From NCBI RefSeq assembly GCF_035083965.1, contig NC_089722.1, positions 38,611,958 to 38,675,957 on the forward strand: DNA of 64,000 bases. Direction: 5' to 3'. Made by a program: the position numbers and the translations under genes. The DNA comes from Branchiostoma lanceolatum (lineage: Eukaryota > Chordata > Leptocardii > Amphioxiformes > Branchiostomatidae). Under the pieces are notes generated by a model. The model saw only the letters and a program-made list of their open reading frames with translations. It was not told where the DNA came from and did no database searches. This document shows, in pieces, positions 41,948-52,783 of this stretch (its first letter is position 1; every line of letters begins with the position of its first letter).

Positions 41948-44900
41948 AAGAGAGAGAAAGTTTTTGTGTCGCTATGTATATGACTGTTTTCGATTGAAAT
42001 CATTACAACATCAATTGCTTAGTATAAAATAATAACTACCGTACTTTACACAATTGAGGACGAATAGTTCTGATGATGGTATGAAACACACAATACATCT
42101 CCGCGTCCTTGCGATGATGTCCCTTCATACCCATGTTCCTTCATTGTAGGTTATCTACGTCGCTAGGAACCCAAAAGATCTTGCGGTGTCTTACTATCAC
42201 TTCCACTTCTTGGCTCCAAGACTCAAGACACCCACATCCTGGGAACAGTTCTTACAAGACTTTGTAAACGGCGAAGGTAAGGGTACTCAAATTCCTGCTT
42301 ACGTCACTTCCTCCCATCATGCTGTGTTTACTACTTGAGGGGAGGGCCATGGCCAATTCACATGACAAGGTCTCATTCCTGTATTACTCCAAATGGGTAC
42401 TCTAAAAGAGTCCGCATTTCCTATAGCTTCATTACGAACGCGCCCATATAAAACACGTGATATAACATGTTAGCCTATGGGGCGAAAAAACTCATGAATG
42501 AGACCAAAATATCAACATTGACCGTGGGTGTAGCTGTTAGAAATACGTAGGGTAAAATTATTCCACTAAAGCTTTTGTTTTTGTATTCTTTTAGCTGGAA
42601 AATGAAAAATTGTTCGAATAGGTATGGACTTTGTTAGCGAAGATAGCATCGATGTTATGGACGAAGTATGTAAGACTACTGGGTTGACATGGAATGAAAA
42701 ACAGATATCTGCACCAGAGGCAAAATGAAAAATGAGTTCGGAGACCTCATGCCTCCCTGAAGTATCTCATTTTTTGTGAATTCGCTGCTTTAATTTTCCG
42801 TACACTGATTCAAATTTCAGGATAGATATTGCTTGTACATTATAACAAAAAAATTCATCTTTTGAAGTATACTATGGAGCATGGCACCAGCACGTTCTCG
42901 GCTGGTGGCAACAGAGGGACAACCCAAACGTGTTGTTTCTCCGGTACGAGGACCTACATAAGGTACGGTATGCCTAAACACCTCATCCGAACTCATCCGA
43001 ACTCACCCGAACTCATCCGAGTCTAAAATGCAGTGTACACGGGGCAAGGATTTTATGTGACGCTCTAGATACATTGTCTATGCAATTATGAATAAAAAAT
43101 GCAGCAAGTCTTAAATATTTACCAGTTATTGCATGTTTACCACTCTTGTTCCGAGATGAGAAGGAATGTCTGTCCGCCATATTGGATAAGCTGTACTAAA
43201 ACAATCTGGAGAAAAACACCGAATTTCTACTCGTACCTTCCTCAAATTCTGCTTACCTGCCTACATACACAGGCCAGAAACTGGCCCCTTGCTTTTCAGG
43301 TGGATCCTCCAAGAAGTCCTGACAGTCCCTTGCCATAGACTCTGCTTCCCGAATATTTAACCCAGTGTCCTTCACAATCTTGTCTTTCCATCTCTTAGGT
43401 GGTCTTTTCCGGGGTCTGGGGGTAGCGAACTCCTGGCTGTAGGCTTTGTAGACTAATATTTGTGGGGGTCTTCTTATGACATGTCCAAACCACCTCAACC
43501 AATTCAAATGACAACAATTTGAAATGAAATCCGTGAAATGATTAAAGCCTTGGTAGATCTATTGTTCTGTCTTGTCTCATTGATTATGAAAATAGTTCTA
43601 CAATCAGCATTATCTATAATAATTCTAAATGATGGTCTTCTGTACCAAAATTACATATATTGTAAACGTTCCTGCCTACCTGCCTACGTGCACAGGCCAG
43701 AAACTGGCCCCTTGTTTTCCAGTAGGATCCTTCATGAAATCCTGACCCTTGCCCTAGCCTCTGCTTCCCGAATGTTTAACCCAGTGTCCTTCACGATCTG
43801 GTCTTTCCATCTCTTGGGTGGTCTTCCCGGGGGTAGCGAACTCCTGGCTGTAGGCTTTGTACACTAGTGTTTGTGGGGGTCTTCTTATGACGTGTCCAAA
43901 CCACCTCAGCCTTCTTGTCTGTACCATTTCCACGATGGTCTTTTTAACTCCGAGTTTGGCTCTGATTTCAACATTTGGTATGCGATCACGGAGCGTGATG
44001 CCCGTAGGCATCTCATTTCGAAGGCTAATAGAAGAAGTTCATCTGTCTTTTCTAAGGTCCAAGTTTCACAAGCATGTTACTAAGCTATGGGCATAAGTGC
44101 CCGAAAGAGGCGCACTTTCAGGCATCTACTGATGTCCTTGCGGTTCCAAACTGTTTTTCTTAGTCGACCTGGCGAACCCATTCGATTTCTTATCATTCGA
44201 TAGTGTTTGTTATCCTTAAAATCTATCGATTTTTCCAAAAGAACACCAAGAAGCAGGTGGAGAAAGTGGCGGAGTTCCTGCAGTGGCCCGTGACCCCGGA
44301 AGTGGTCGAAAAGGTCGTCGAACTGAGCAAATTCCAGAAAATGGCGACAGATCCTACCACGAACAAGGTTGAAGGGAAGCAGGGCAAAGCGGGGGTTTTT
44401 GACTCCTCGAAGGGATCCTTCTTTAGAAAAGGTATAGAATACGGTTTCTACATGTTTTATGTTTTCGCGCTGTCTAAATTTGATACGATTAAAAAAAGAA
44501 AGAAATCAAAGCCCTCACCGACTGCGGTAGAAGAATACCATTATGTACAATGTGTGATCTGATTCTATTTGCTTTTTTTGGACTAAGTTGTTTATACATG
44601 TACATAATTTTGAAATTCGTAGATCAATTACAAAGATAGGAATATGTAGCCATAAATTGAACATTGAAGCCGGAAGGTATTGTAAAATTCCGTGTGATCA
44701 AAGGTTTTGTCCATTCTGCCAAAATGAAATTGAAGATGAACGTCACTTTATCATGGATTGTTCAAGATACGGGGATAAACGCTCAAAGCTAGTCACCTTT
44801 ATCTCCGCTTGTTCAAGTGAGTTCAATGCACTCCGTTCTGTTGATAGATTCAATTACATACTAGGAGGTGATAATCCTCACTGTGTGCAGATAGGAATAA

Positions 44901-45266
44901 ACATCAAAGAATGTTTGGACCTTAGAACAAGCAATGTAAGTATACGGCCCCCTTAAATATACGATATGTTGCTCTATCCCATATTATTGTGTGTAATCAA
45001 ACTCATTTGTATGCACCTATTCGTTTGTATGTACATGTATGTATAGATATAGAAGACCTTACGAAAGTCGCTGTGCTTTTGTTGTGTCAATAAAGATCTT
45101 CTATAAAAAATCTCATCACTCGTGATCTTCAAAACAAAACTCCTTCCCTTTTACAGGTATAGTCGGTGACTGGAAGTCTCACTTCAGTGACGAACAGGGC
45201 CAGTGGTTTGACACGTTCTACCAGGACAAACTGGAGCCAACTGGACTTCAGTTTGAATTCGAGTGA
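39392..45266 (+). CDS. Cytosolic sulfotransferase (SULT-like), gene G (6 exons)
   Basis: Predicted 296-residue PAPS-dependent sulfotransferase, the usual size for cytosolic SULTs. Exons are 39392-39539, 41353-41573, 42150-42276, 42868-42962, 44242-44431 and 45157-45266 (TGA), with phases 1,0,1,0,1. The 5'-phosphosulfate loop is TYPKSGTAW (about residues 45-53), where most family members have TTW. The probable catalytic His is H107 in RLIKSHF. The 3'-phosphate site is YVARNPKDLAVSYYHF (R129, S137), and the C-terminal PAPS motif RKGIVGDWK is at 259-267. The ATG at 39392 (AAAATGGCG context) was chosen; an in-frame ATG 30 codons upstream at 39302 is possible but gives a non-family extension. The exon 4 acceptor (TTTTGAAG) has a weak polypyrimidine tract. 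Introns 4 and 5 hold LINE ends. A poly(A) signal follows at 45300. The acceptor substrate is unknown. Confidence 0.92.
40913..41297. mobile_element. hAT-like MITE with ~90-bp arms, 55 bp before gene G exon 2
   Basis: The ends CACCCTCCTAAAAGCAGG and CCTGCTTTTAGGAGGGTG start long inverted arms (ATCGCTCGATTCGTTGG; CGGTAGACACGG). An exact 8-bp duplication GATAACCA is at 40905-40912 and 41298-41305. An 8-bp duplication is characteristic of hAT transposons. Confidence 0.9.
41580..41970. repeat. (TG)n, (G)n and (GA)n microsatellites in intron 2 of gene G
   Basis: TG and poly-G are at 41585-41632, GA at 41690-41760, GA+TG at 41808-41860, and GA at 41917-41960. The polypurine switch and G run make replication slippage likely. 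Confidence 0.95.
43253..43507 (-). mobile_element. LINE C-terminal fragment in intron 4 of gene G
   Basis: The minus-strand frame reads LRWFGHVIRRPPQILVYKAY and ends with PRKRPPKRWKDKIVKDTGLN and EAESMARDCQDF. This is the 'RWFGHV...W.D' C-terminal segment of endonuclease/reverse-transcriptase LINEs. It is 5'-truncated. Confidence 0.8.
43680..44180 (-). mobile_element. Second LINE C-terminal fragment of the same subfamily
   Basis: The minus strand gives TLRDRIPNVEIRAKLGVKKT, MVQTRRLRWFGHVIRRPP and VYKAYSQEFATP, 80-90% like 43253-43507 but longer at the 5' side and frame-shifted at its 3' end. The two copies lie ~170 bp apart in the same orientation, so they may be a duplicated or rearranged single insertion. 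Confidence 0.8.
44600..44960 (+). mobile_element. LINE C-terminal fragment in intron 5 of gene G
   Basis: The + frame reads SHKLNIEAGRYCKIPCDQRF, CPFCQNEIEDERHFIMDCSR and YGDKRSKLVTFI. This is the HxL.IE.GR...CxxC...H...C tail of CR1/L2-type elements. It is similar in kind to 24985-25310. Confidence 0.75.
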
Positions 45267-45299
45267 TAGAAATCACAAAACAGTTTACAGTGACTGCTC

Positions 45300-45305
45300 A
45301 ATAAA
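45300..45305 (+). terminator. Poly(A) signal AATAAA of gene G
   Basis: AATAAA lies 34 bp after the gene G stop codon. Confidence 0.6.
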
Positions 45306-45829
45306 ACACGATGCCCGGAACAATACCGTCTCAATTTAACTTTATAATCAGTCTATCTAATGTTTCATAATGATGTTCTGTCCTATTAATATTCAGCAGC
45401 GAAGAAGCAGCCATCACTTGTCCTCTGTAGCTACATCTAATACATTTGAACCAATATTGATATTTATGTAACAAAATAAAGAAAAATACAAAACGCGGTT
45501 AACGATCCGACGAGAAATGATATGAAAATATAAACAACTAGAGTTCCACGAACACATATCTTCGCCGAATAAGCAAGGGTTTCTATAAAGAGTGCAGAGA
45601 GCAATTTAAAAATCTATTATGTTTATAAATGTTACCTCATATGTTAATTTGAGTCTACCTTGGGAAATGAACAGATAGGAAATGTATATTACAAGCAATG
45701 CCTTGGTAAGTATTGCTGTCGTTAGAAGAGCGTTCGAATTATATGTGCCAAGGGTTAACATGTTAAAAAAGTAGCTTTGTGTATAATGGCAGGATTACCT
45801 TAAGTAGCAGTTTGTTGTTAATGTTATAT

Positions 45830-47350
45830 CATCAAGGCAACACAGACCATGTCGTGGTCTGTATAGTATGTGTCCATAACAGTAACTCTGATAATGTCTT
45901 GTACATGTCTACAAACGTGATCTAGAAGGGTACTATTGTCAGCGGTGGGAGCTTGAACTGTCCCGTTACAGATAATAAGGGTTTAAGGAGGAAGAGGTCG
46001 AAATTGCAATCACCAAGGAAAATTGTCAAGATGTCACTTGAAAGTTAAAAAAATTAGTTTTTGTAATCTATCGATCAAGGCTGCTTCAGGCAAGGAGTGT
46101 GGTTTGAAGATGTTAATGCTGTTGACTGTGGTCTATAGTTTGGTGACTGTGCGTGGTAGCTAATTGAACTTCACTCCATCGGCTGAAATATGGACCTGTG
46201 TAGGATTGACGTCTTGTGTACCAACGGTCATCACCCCTCCTGTTCCATTTCTGCCTGCTCTAAATGTCGTTGCTTGTGGCAGAAAATGTTTAGTCTGTTG
46301 TTGGCCATTCAGGAAGGTTTTCACGAAACAGCTCTCATGTCTTCTAGATGTTCCGCGTAGGAGTATATTCAGGAACTTGACATCATGCAAGTATCGTGGA
46401 CTTCTGTGTTAGGTTGTTGTGTAACCTTTAACACAGGCAGCTGTTCTAGGCGTTCCATTTATTTAAGATTATACATTTTGGCTTACAGTATTGTAATTGC
46501 ATACGGTTTAAATCCCAATAGACTTAAGGCAACATATAACTGACCTGGGAAAAACTACCTTTGCGCTCAAAGGGGACAACAATTTTCTCCAGTGATTTAC
46601 ATTAAACTTTATGTACAGAGGGTACTGTTCTCGTTGTGCTTGGACCGTCCGCTTGCCGTAACCGTTGGAGAACTGAACATTGTCTTTTGATGGGTACCGC
46701 ATTTTGGTAAATCTTTCTTGTATTTGCTTTCATTGTCGAATTTACGAGGATGATGTGGACATCATGACCTGTGTTTACGGTCAATGCGAATGACAATTCC
46801 GTCTGAAACGTTAACGTTGGCAGTGACCATAACTCTTGTCCCTACTGCTATTGACAATATCTCTCTCAAGCCTCCAGTTTCACTTGTTTTTTTTTAGACT
46901 GTTAGATTTGTGAGACCTGTTACTGTTTTAGGATATCTTTTTTCGTGTCTCTGTCTGAAACACCCTGGAGGGGAGTTCAGTCAGGTGTTGCACATTGTGC
47001 TTGTCTGCTTCTGGGTTGGTCCTATAGACGTACAACGCTAGCGCTCCTGATGGGTAGCACGGGTCTGTTTTGAAGATTATCCTGGTATTGAGGATGTTCG
47101 CTATCTGTGCAAGAACCTTTTCTTACTCTCATCTACGAAGGACTGTGGTCCACATCCAGCGTGAATATACAACGGCATTTTACAAACCACATAAAGGATC
47201 ATAAAGCTTAGTAAGATGCATTCTGTAGTGCCTGCTGCTTGCACAAATTCCTTATATGCATCGATCGCCAACATTTTCATTGTTTTCTCATAAGTGTTGC
47301 GTAAAGAATTCTTGCAACATGCCCTGTATTTACACACTTGAGCAGTTGAA
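45830..47350 (-). mobile_element. Degraded LINE endonuclease region
   Basis: The minus strand around 46010-45960 gives FLGDCNFDLFLL (the GD.N.D motif of the AP-endonuclease-like domain). Further on, near 45960-45840, it gives ADNSTLLDHVCRHVQDI and YYTDHDMVC (the SDH-type motif). Upstream minus frames (46160-47350) are open but broken and not clearly identified (e.g. GALALYVYRTNPEADKHNVQ). The two motifs support the call; the upper boundary is uncertain. Confidence 0.5.
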
Positions 47351-47459
47351 ACCATGGGCATTTGGCCTCAGCTCCGCGGACTCAATAAACAATAGCGAGT
47401 TTTCTTCCCCGCTGAGCAGTTGCGTTAAACTCTCCCGGTCGGTAGTTATGCAAATACCC

Positions 47460-47720
47460 GTCGGCCTCCCGTCGTCCCTTGCGCGAAAGTCGCTCGGCGA
47501 AGCTAACTTCGCTCATTCCTACTCGCTCCGAATTCGCTCTTGGCGCCTGCGGCGCCACGGGGCGCGCCCTTCGGGCGCGCTTCGGGGGCGCGCGCTTCCG
47601 GCGGAATTCGGGCGAGGGCGGCTTTCGGGTAAGTTCGGGATCCGCGCGCCCTTCGGGCGAGGGCGGCTTTCGGGCCTATCAAACTCTTCGGGCGTATCAA
47701 ACTCTCCTTCCGAGGCCTAC
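47460..47720. repeat. GC-rich, hairpin-rich block with TTCGGGCG direct repeats
   Basis: A CpG-dense stretch has short palindromes (GGCGCCTGCGGCGCC, GGGCGCGCCCTTCGGGCGCGC) and a 23-bp exact direct repeat (TTCGGGCGAGGGCGGCTTTC...) at 47607-47629 and 47652-47674. The long frames here exist because stops are rare in GC-rich DNA. Confidence 0.8.
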
Positions 47721-47777
47721 AGCCTATGTTGAAACATCATGGTGGGAATGTGGTCTAATCTGCCTATGTCTATGACG

Positions 47778-47820
47778 CCAATAGCCAGCCAATCAGATCG
47801 TCCGCTCGGTTATGACGTCA
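47778..47820 (+). promoter_or_regulatory. CCAAT boxes and CRE upstream of 48017
   Basis: Two CCAAT motifs (47778-47782 and 47789-47793, the second in AGCCAATCAGA) and a palindromic TGACGTCA (47813-47820) lie about 200-240 bp before the small exon at 48017. Confidence 0.45.
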
Positions 47821-48016
47821 TTTTACCGCCAGAGCCTGGTGCAGTCGATTTCTAGACTTTTCCCTTCTATCTCCCCTATTTATTCATTGGTATTGCCCAG
47901 TTCAGAGGTCAAACAAGGTCTTTGACCCTAACAGAAGCCTCCAGAACAAAGGGACAAGTCTGCAAGTGCTTTTTTCGTCGCGCAAATCTCTCCGAAATCG
48001 CTCTTTCCTGGCGGCA

Positions 48017-49165
48017 ATGGCGGGCGAAACATCAGGTAAGACTTCCCATTGCACATTTTCTTGGTAATTTTGCCGGTCTAACTGCACATTTTTAGGGAAC
48101 TTTAGGTTATCCAAAGCAATTTTCTGTCATTGTTGACGTGGTCAGCTATCGCTGGCGCCATTTTGTTTTCTGGTTGTTTGTCTTGCAAAAATTGTTCATG
48201 TTTTTGAAATTCGAAGGTTTCGTGCCTCGAGTCGCCTGCTCCGTATGTTTTTCTATGGCGGTTGGTCGATAGCGCACCGGTTCTATCGGAGAAATGTCTG
48301 TCTAGTTGCAATACGCTATGTTTTTAAGAAAAATGAATAATTTTCCTGAATTGTATAGACCCTCTGCTATCTTTCTACATGGGTTTCAGCCTTTAGTATT
48401 TATGTGGAAGAATTGTTGATGATTTTGAAGTGGGCGATGTTACGATATTAACTGTTTTAGCGGGGTTGGGGAGGGGGGCGCAAAATCGCTGATGTCCATA
48501 GGAAATAGCTTCCCGTATTATGAGAGCGCCGTAGTTCCACGTTTTTACGCCGAGGTGATTGTCTTGAATATTTATAAACTTTGTGACAATAATAAAAAAA
48601 GAAATCAGATTAATTTTCTGGATTTCATGATATTTTATATAGATAACATCCAATTTTTATGGATAGTAAACTACTGTTTTGTTAGTCCTGGATCAAAAAA
48701 TGCTTGAATTATAGATATTTCTTGTTAATGATTGATTGATTGTTGTAATAATACTGGTAATAGTGTACCTACAATTCAACATTGTTGATTTTTATTTATT
48801 TTGCCTATTTCATTGTATTTGTAGATGAAGAACTGGAGGATGACCACATAGTGTCGCCTGTGTGGACATGCTGTTGGAGATAGAGAGTATTCGTGTTCGT
48901 CATTTAGTGAGGGGTTTTCTAACATATTTGGAATAAGCTGATAGTGTCGAGAAGATAAAAGAGATGTTTGTACAGTTTGTAGTAGAGGGATGTGAAGATG
49001 TACTATGTTGAAAGGTTGTCTGTGATGGAGAAAAGAATTGGATCAACAAAGAAAGAGGACTTGTTGGAACTGTACTTTGAAGTTCAAAATGAAGCCATTG
49101 ACCAAAACAATATCCAGTGTGCTTTACAGCTAGATGTCTTAAGTGATGCAGGTCAGACTGAGTTG
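48017..49165 (+). pseudogene. Broken two-exon gene with zinc-finger-like segment
   Basis: ATG at 48017 begins a 19-nt exon (MAGETS) with a strong donor GTAAGA after 48035. An acceptor TTTGTAG before 48825 continues in frame as DEELEDDHIVSPVWTCCWR and then stops at 48883. In the +1 frame the same DNA reads CRLCGHAVGDREYSCSSFSE then GFSNIFGIS, a CxxC-type zinc-binding start. A further piece reads MEKRIGSTKKEDLLELYFEV and QNEAIDQNNIQCALQLDVLS. The intact splice sites with a shifted frame look like a decayed or mis-assembled gene. The family is not recognised; a resemblance to N-terminal zinc segments of transposase-derived proteins is only an impression. Confidence 0.4.
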
Positions 49166-49609
49166 TGATTTTAAGGTGTAATACTCATGTGCTTTGTTAA
49201 AGCATGCAATTTTTGACATATATTTCTATCTGTCATGCTTTTTGTCAGGCTATCACAACATGTGTTGGTAGTACATATATAAGTAAGTGGTTTTGTCAAC
49301 TATTATTGTCATATAGACATGTAGAAATGAATTGATATGGTATGTTCTGTACATTTCATTGGTGTCTGTGGTACACTTTCTTCACAAGTTCAGTCAAGTT
49401 AGACAATGTTTGTCAACTTTGATGTTTCACTTATAATCTTGTATTTTGTGGAAACATGCTGTCTTTGATGTAAATATAGTCATGGCAGTATACAGCTGAA
49501 CATTGTGAAAACACAACACAACAACCAAGTTGATTGATATATATGTATATTTGCAAAAAGTAGCTTCATGTTATAAGCAGTTAGGTGAACAACCTACTTC
49601 AAGAGACTT

Positions 49610-50112
49610 GTAAGACTTGGTGCAGGTAATGCTATGTTCATGTACATGAAGATATTTGCCTTTGACGAAGTTTGAGACATGTAACGCCATGTTAATGTAC
49701 TGGTATATAATGATATTTTCCTTTGAGACAGGTAACACCATATTAATGTACACACTGTATAAAGATATTCTACTTTGAAGTTTGATACAGTTAACACTAT
49801 GTTCATGTTACATTGTGTACAAAGATATTTTCCTTTGAGACAGGTGCCAATATGTTCATGTATATAAAGATATTCTCCTTTGAGACAGGTGCCAATATGT
49901 TCATGTATATAAAGATATTCTCCTTTGAGACAGGTGCCAATATGTTCATGTATATAAAGATATTCGTCTTTGAGACAGGTGCCAATATGTTCATGTATAT
50001 AAAGATATTCTCCTTTGAGACAGGTGCCAATATGTTCATGTATATAAAGATATTCTCCTTTGAGACAGGTGCCAATATGTTCATGTATATAAAGATATTC
50101 TCCTCTGATGCA
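49610..50112. repeat. 45-bp minisatellite
   Basis: Six near-identical 45-bp units (GCCAATATGTTCATGTATAT...CTTTGAGACAGGT) start at 49846, 49891, 49936, 49981, 50026 and 50071. Degenerate units extend left to about 49610. Because 45 is divisible by three, both strands stay open (15-residue repeats such as EYLYIHEHIGTCLKG), but no start, splice or codon signal supports translation. Confidence 0.9.
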
Positions 50113-50534
50113 CCTAACCTGCTGTGATGTCACATGTCTTTCTATAGATTATCACGACCCCTTCCACGGCCCCTTCCACCTGTAGGTCTTTTAGTTGTCT
50201 TGTCTTGTGAGATATGCGAGTGAAGCTGTATACAACAATATGTGTTTACGAGTGGTATTTAAATTAAAGTGTGCGTGGTCGTGTATTGTGTAGGTAGTCC
50301 GACAAGTCGGCTTATATAAGTGCCCCTCTAAATATCGTAAACCAATTAAACAAACAAATTGGTCCGTAAAAGGCTGAATTATTAATTTTTTTGTAACTTT
50401 GCGACATCCAAACAAATTATTTCAGCTTCGTAACTGACAACGTAAAAGTACCATAAATGTAGCGTGGCCCAACGCGAGGCAGCCCGTACGCACGTGAAAA
50501 ACTGTCGAAAACATCTCTAATCTCTATCGTAGTT

Positions 50535-50631
50535 ATGACGCTTGTAAGAACTGGAAACGTTCCACTTCACGTCAACAAATCAGAAATCATACGTCCCGTC
50601 GGTAACCTGGCAGAAGATATTTGCGAGACAG
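50535..50631 (+). CDS. Possible first coding exon (33 codons) of unknown gene
   Basis: ATG at 50535 opens MTLVRTGNVPLHVNKSEIIR then PVGNLAEDICETG, ending at a consensus donor ACAG|GTAAGT at 50631. The composition looks protein-like and is not repetitive. No downstream exon could be identified, so this may be chance or a remnant of the surrounding element. Confidence 0.25.
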
Positions 50632-51229
50632 GTAAGTAATTATAAGCCGGGGGACCGTAGCATTCTCATACTAAGTTCGCCAAGTGGGTCAACTTTGACG
50701 GGACAAATCTAGTTTTTAACTACTTTTTGACTTCTCAACTGGCTTACCCGCGGTTGTCCGAGTTTTCAAAATAACGGGGGCACATATAATAGCTCAGATT
50801 GACGTATCGTGGCTTCCGTAGGACGATATAGGAAGCATAGTAAGTACTCAGATCGGCGTTCCACAGTCCGTCCGCCATCTTGGATTTTGGGGTCAAATCT
50901 TGGGGTCAAGAGAAGTACGCCTGCGCAGCACCGCTGACGGCGTGATTAATGACATAGGCAGATTAGACCACATTCCGAGCTGTCCAGGAAAGCCGTGTCC
51001 AAAGTTTGTTTTGACTTGCCCCGCACAGTCCTGTGTTTGTTTATTTTAGCTACATTCACAGCGGGAGTGTAATTTGGCCGGTTGCAGTGAGGTCACCCCA
51101 GAGAGCATCAATCTCTTTACACAGCTCTGTTGGCAAGCAGGTGTTGTCCTTAGATATAGGTCGACAAGAGGCAATCATTATGAACAAGCCTATTTCACCA
51201 CTTAATTAGCCCCTGATTACAATTTCTTA

Positions 51230-52270
51230 CGTCGTTATTTGTTAATCATTACCTCAATAACCTACCTGTCCAAAACAATGCAAATTCATCAAACCCTATC
51301 CGAGTTATTCGCCTCCAAAGGTAACATCAAAAAGGCCCACTGCAGTTCTAAGCAAGCCACTAGGGGGTCTAAACTTACATCAGTTACTCCCTGCCCCAAG
51401 AGCTATACACCACTTAAAAATCATTACCATAGCACTTGCATGGAATTCGACTACAAACTTTTGGCGGATTAATAAACTTTACTCATTTATTATGCAAATT
51501 ATCGTCTTATTTGCATGACAAGTATTCAATTATGTAAAGCATTACCGAAACTATCCACATGCCATAAATTATGATAATCCGTCAATCCCTGCTGAAGTTA
51601 TTCGTCTCCAAAGGTATTAACAAAAACGCCAACTGCAGTTCCAAACGAGCAGCTAGGGGGCCATAATTCACACCACTCACTTGCCGTCCCAGATGCTATA
51701 TACGACCTAAAAATCATGAACCTGACGCCTCCAGAAAATTTGGCCTCAAACGTTGAAGCTCTGCTGCAGTACCTCACATACCCGCTAGGAGGCCCATTAT
51801 CGAACTTGACCTTCCTCTTTGACACCCCTAACTATCCACTAAATATCATGCATAACCGTCAATAGCTCCTCGAGTTATGCTGGCGACATACAAACTCTCA
51901 CACACACAAAGCCTGCTGCAGTACTGTAGGAAAGCGCCAGATAAATCATTTTTAAACTTGACCTATGTTTCCACAATCTCTTCCTACCTACCAAAAATCA
52001 TTGAGATCCATCAACGTTTCCGTCACTTTTTTTGCCTACATACAAACACAGAAAAATCAAACGTCCGCTGCAGTACTGTTGGAAAACGCCAGGTGAACGA
52101 TTTTTGAACTTGACCTTCCTTTGCACAACCACTACACACCTACCAAAAATCATAAAGATTCATCAAAGGTTTCTTGAGTTATGCTCTTGACATACATACA
52201 GACCCACCAAACAGCTGGCTCAACCAAAAACATAATCTTCCCCGAGTACTATAGTACACGGCGAAGATAA
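51230..52270. repeat. Cluster of dispersed non-coding repeat tails
   Basis: Near-copies of 'GCAGTACTGTWGGAAAMGCCAG', 'CTACCAAAAATCATwrAGATyCATCAA' and 'GAGTTATGCTCTTGACATAC' recur 3-4 times (51,240; 51,590; 51,900; 52,050). The block ends with AATCTTCCCCGAGTACTATA and GGCGAAGATAA, as at 4085-4110. No gene was found. Confidence 0.6.
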
Positions 52271-52783
52271 TTATGTGATTTTGTACTTTCAAGTATACTA
52301 ATAATAATAGAAGGTCAGCAGGTTCAAATGTGATAATAATAATACATACATACATAACAGCACAACGTAAGTCTAAATACAAATCTGATACATCACAAAA
52401 AAGCCGCTGATAAAGTATGACATGGAGGTATAAGTTCTCCGAACATTATCGGAATCACGTACTTCAAAATTGTGGAAGACAAATATGTACGTACATGCAG
52501 CTTTGAACAGTATTATGTTACTGTGGAATACACACTAAACGTTTTTTTTTTTTGCATATCCAAGATTTTAGATTGAAAACCATGTGGAAAAAAGGTTGCA
52601 ATATATTTCTTGATAACTATAAGATAATGTTATATCTGTGTAGTCGTATCGTATGTAATATCACCCAGAAATTGTACATTGCAACATAAAATATTTCAAA
52701 CTTGAAAGGTTTCATATATACACAATGAAATAGAGACACAGCAAACAATCAATATACTAGTTATTGACTTATTTTCACCTATT

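Larger units (their letters stand above)
47745..50976. mobile_element. Possible 3.2-kb element bounded by 26-bp inverted repeats
   Basis: GGAATGTGGTCTAATCTGCC... at 47745-47770 is exactly mirrored at 50951-50976. The enclosed DNA holds a promoter-like stretch, a broken zinc-finger-like gene, a 45-bp minisatellite and a possible exon at 50535. No target duplication is obvious. The alternative is that both copies are the same promoter motif from an inverted duplication. Confidence 0.45.

Noticed and set aside
41341-42003. A 220-codon minus-strand frame
   Set aside because: It runs through GA/TG microsatellites and antisense to gene G exon 2. It is a low-complexity artefact.
47256-47775. Overlapping frames of 98-158 codons in GC-rich DNA
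   Set aside because: Several frames are open at once because stop codons are rare there. The peptides are low-complexity (RPSGEGGFRAYQT) and no family fits.
49846-50112. CRISPR-like array
   Set aside because: The units are contiguous with no unique spacers, and the DNA is animal.
49594-50133. A 179-codon minus-strand frame with 15-residue repeats
   Set aside because: It is a minisatellite whose 45-bp period is divisible by three. The opposite strand is equally open, and there is no start or splice support.
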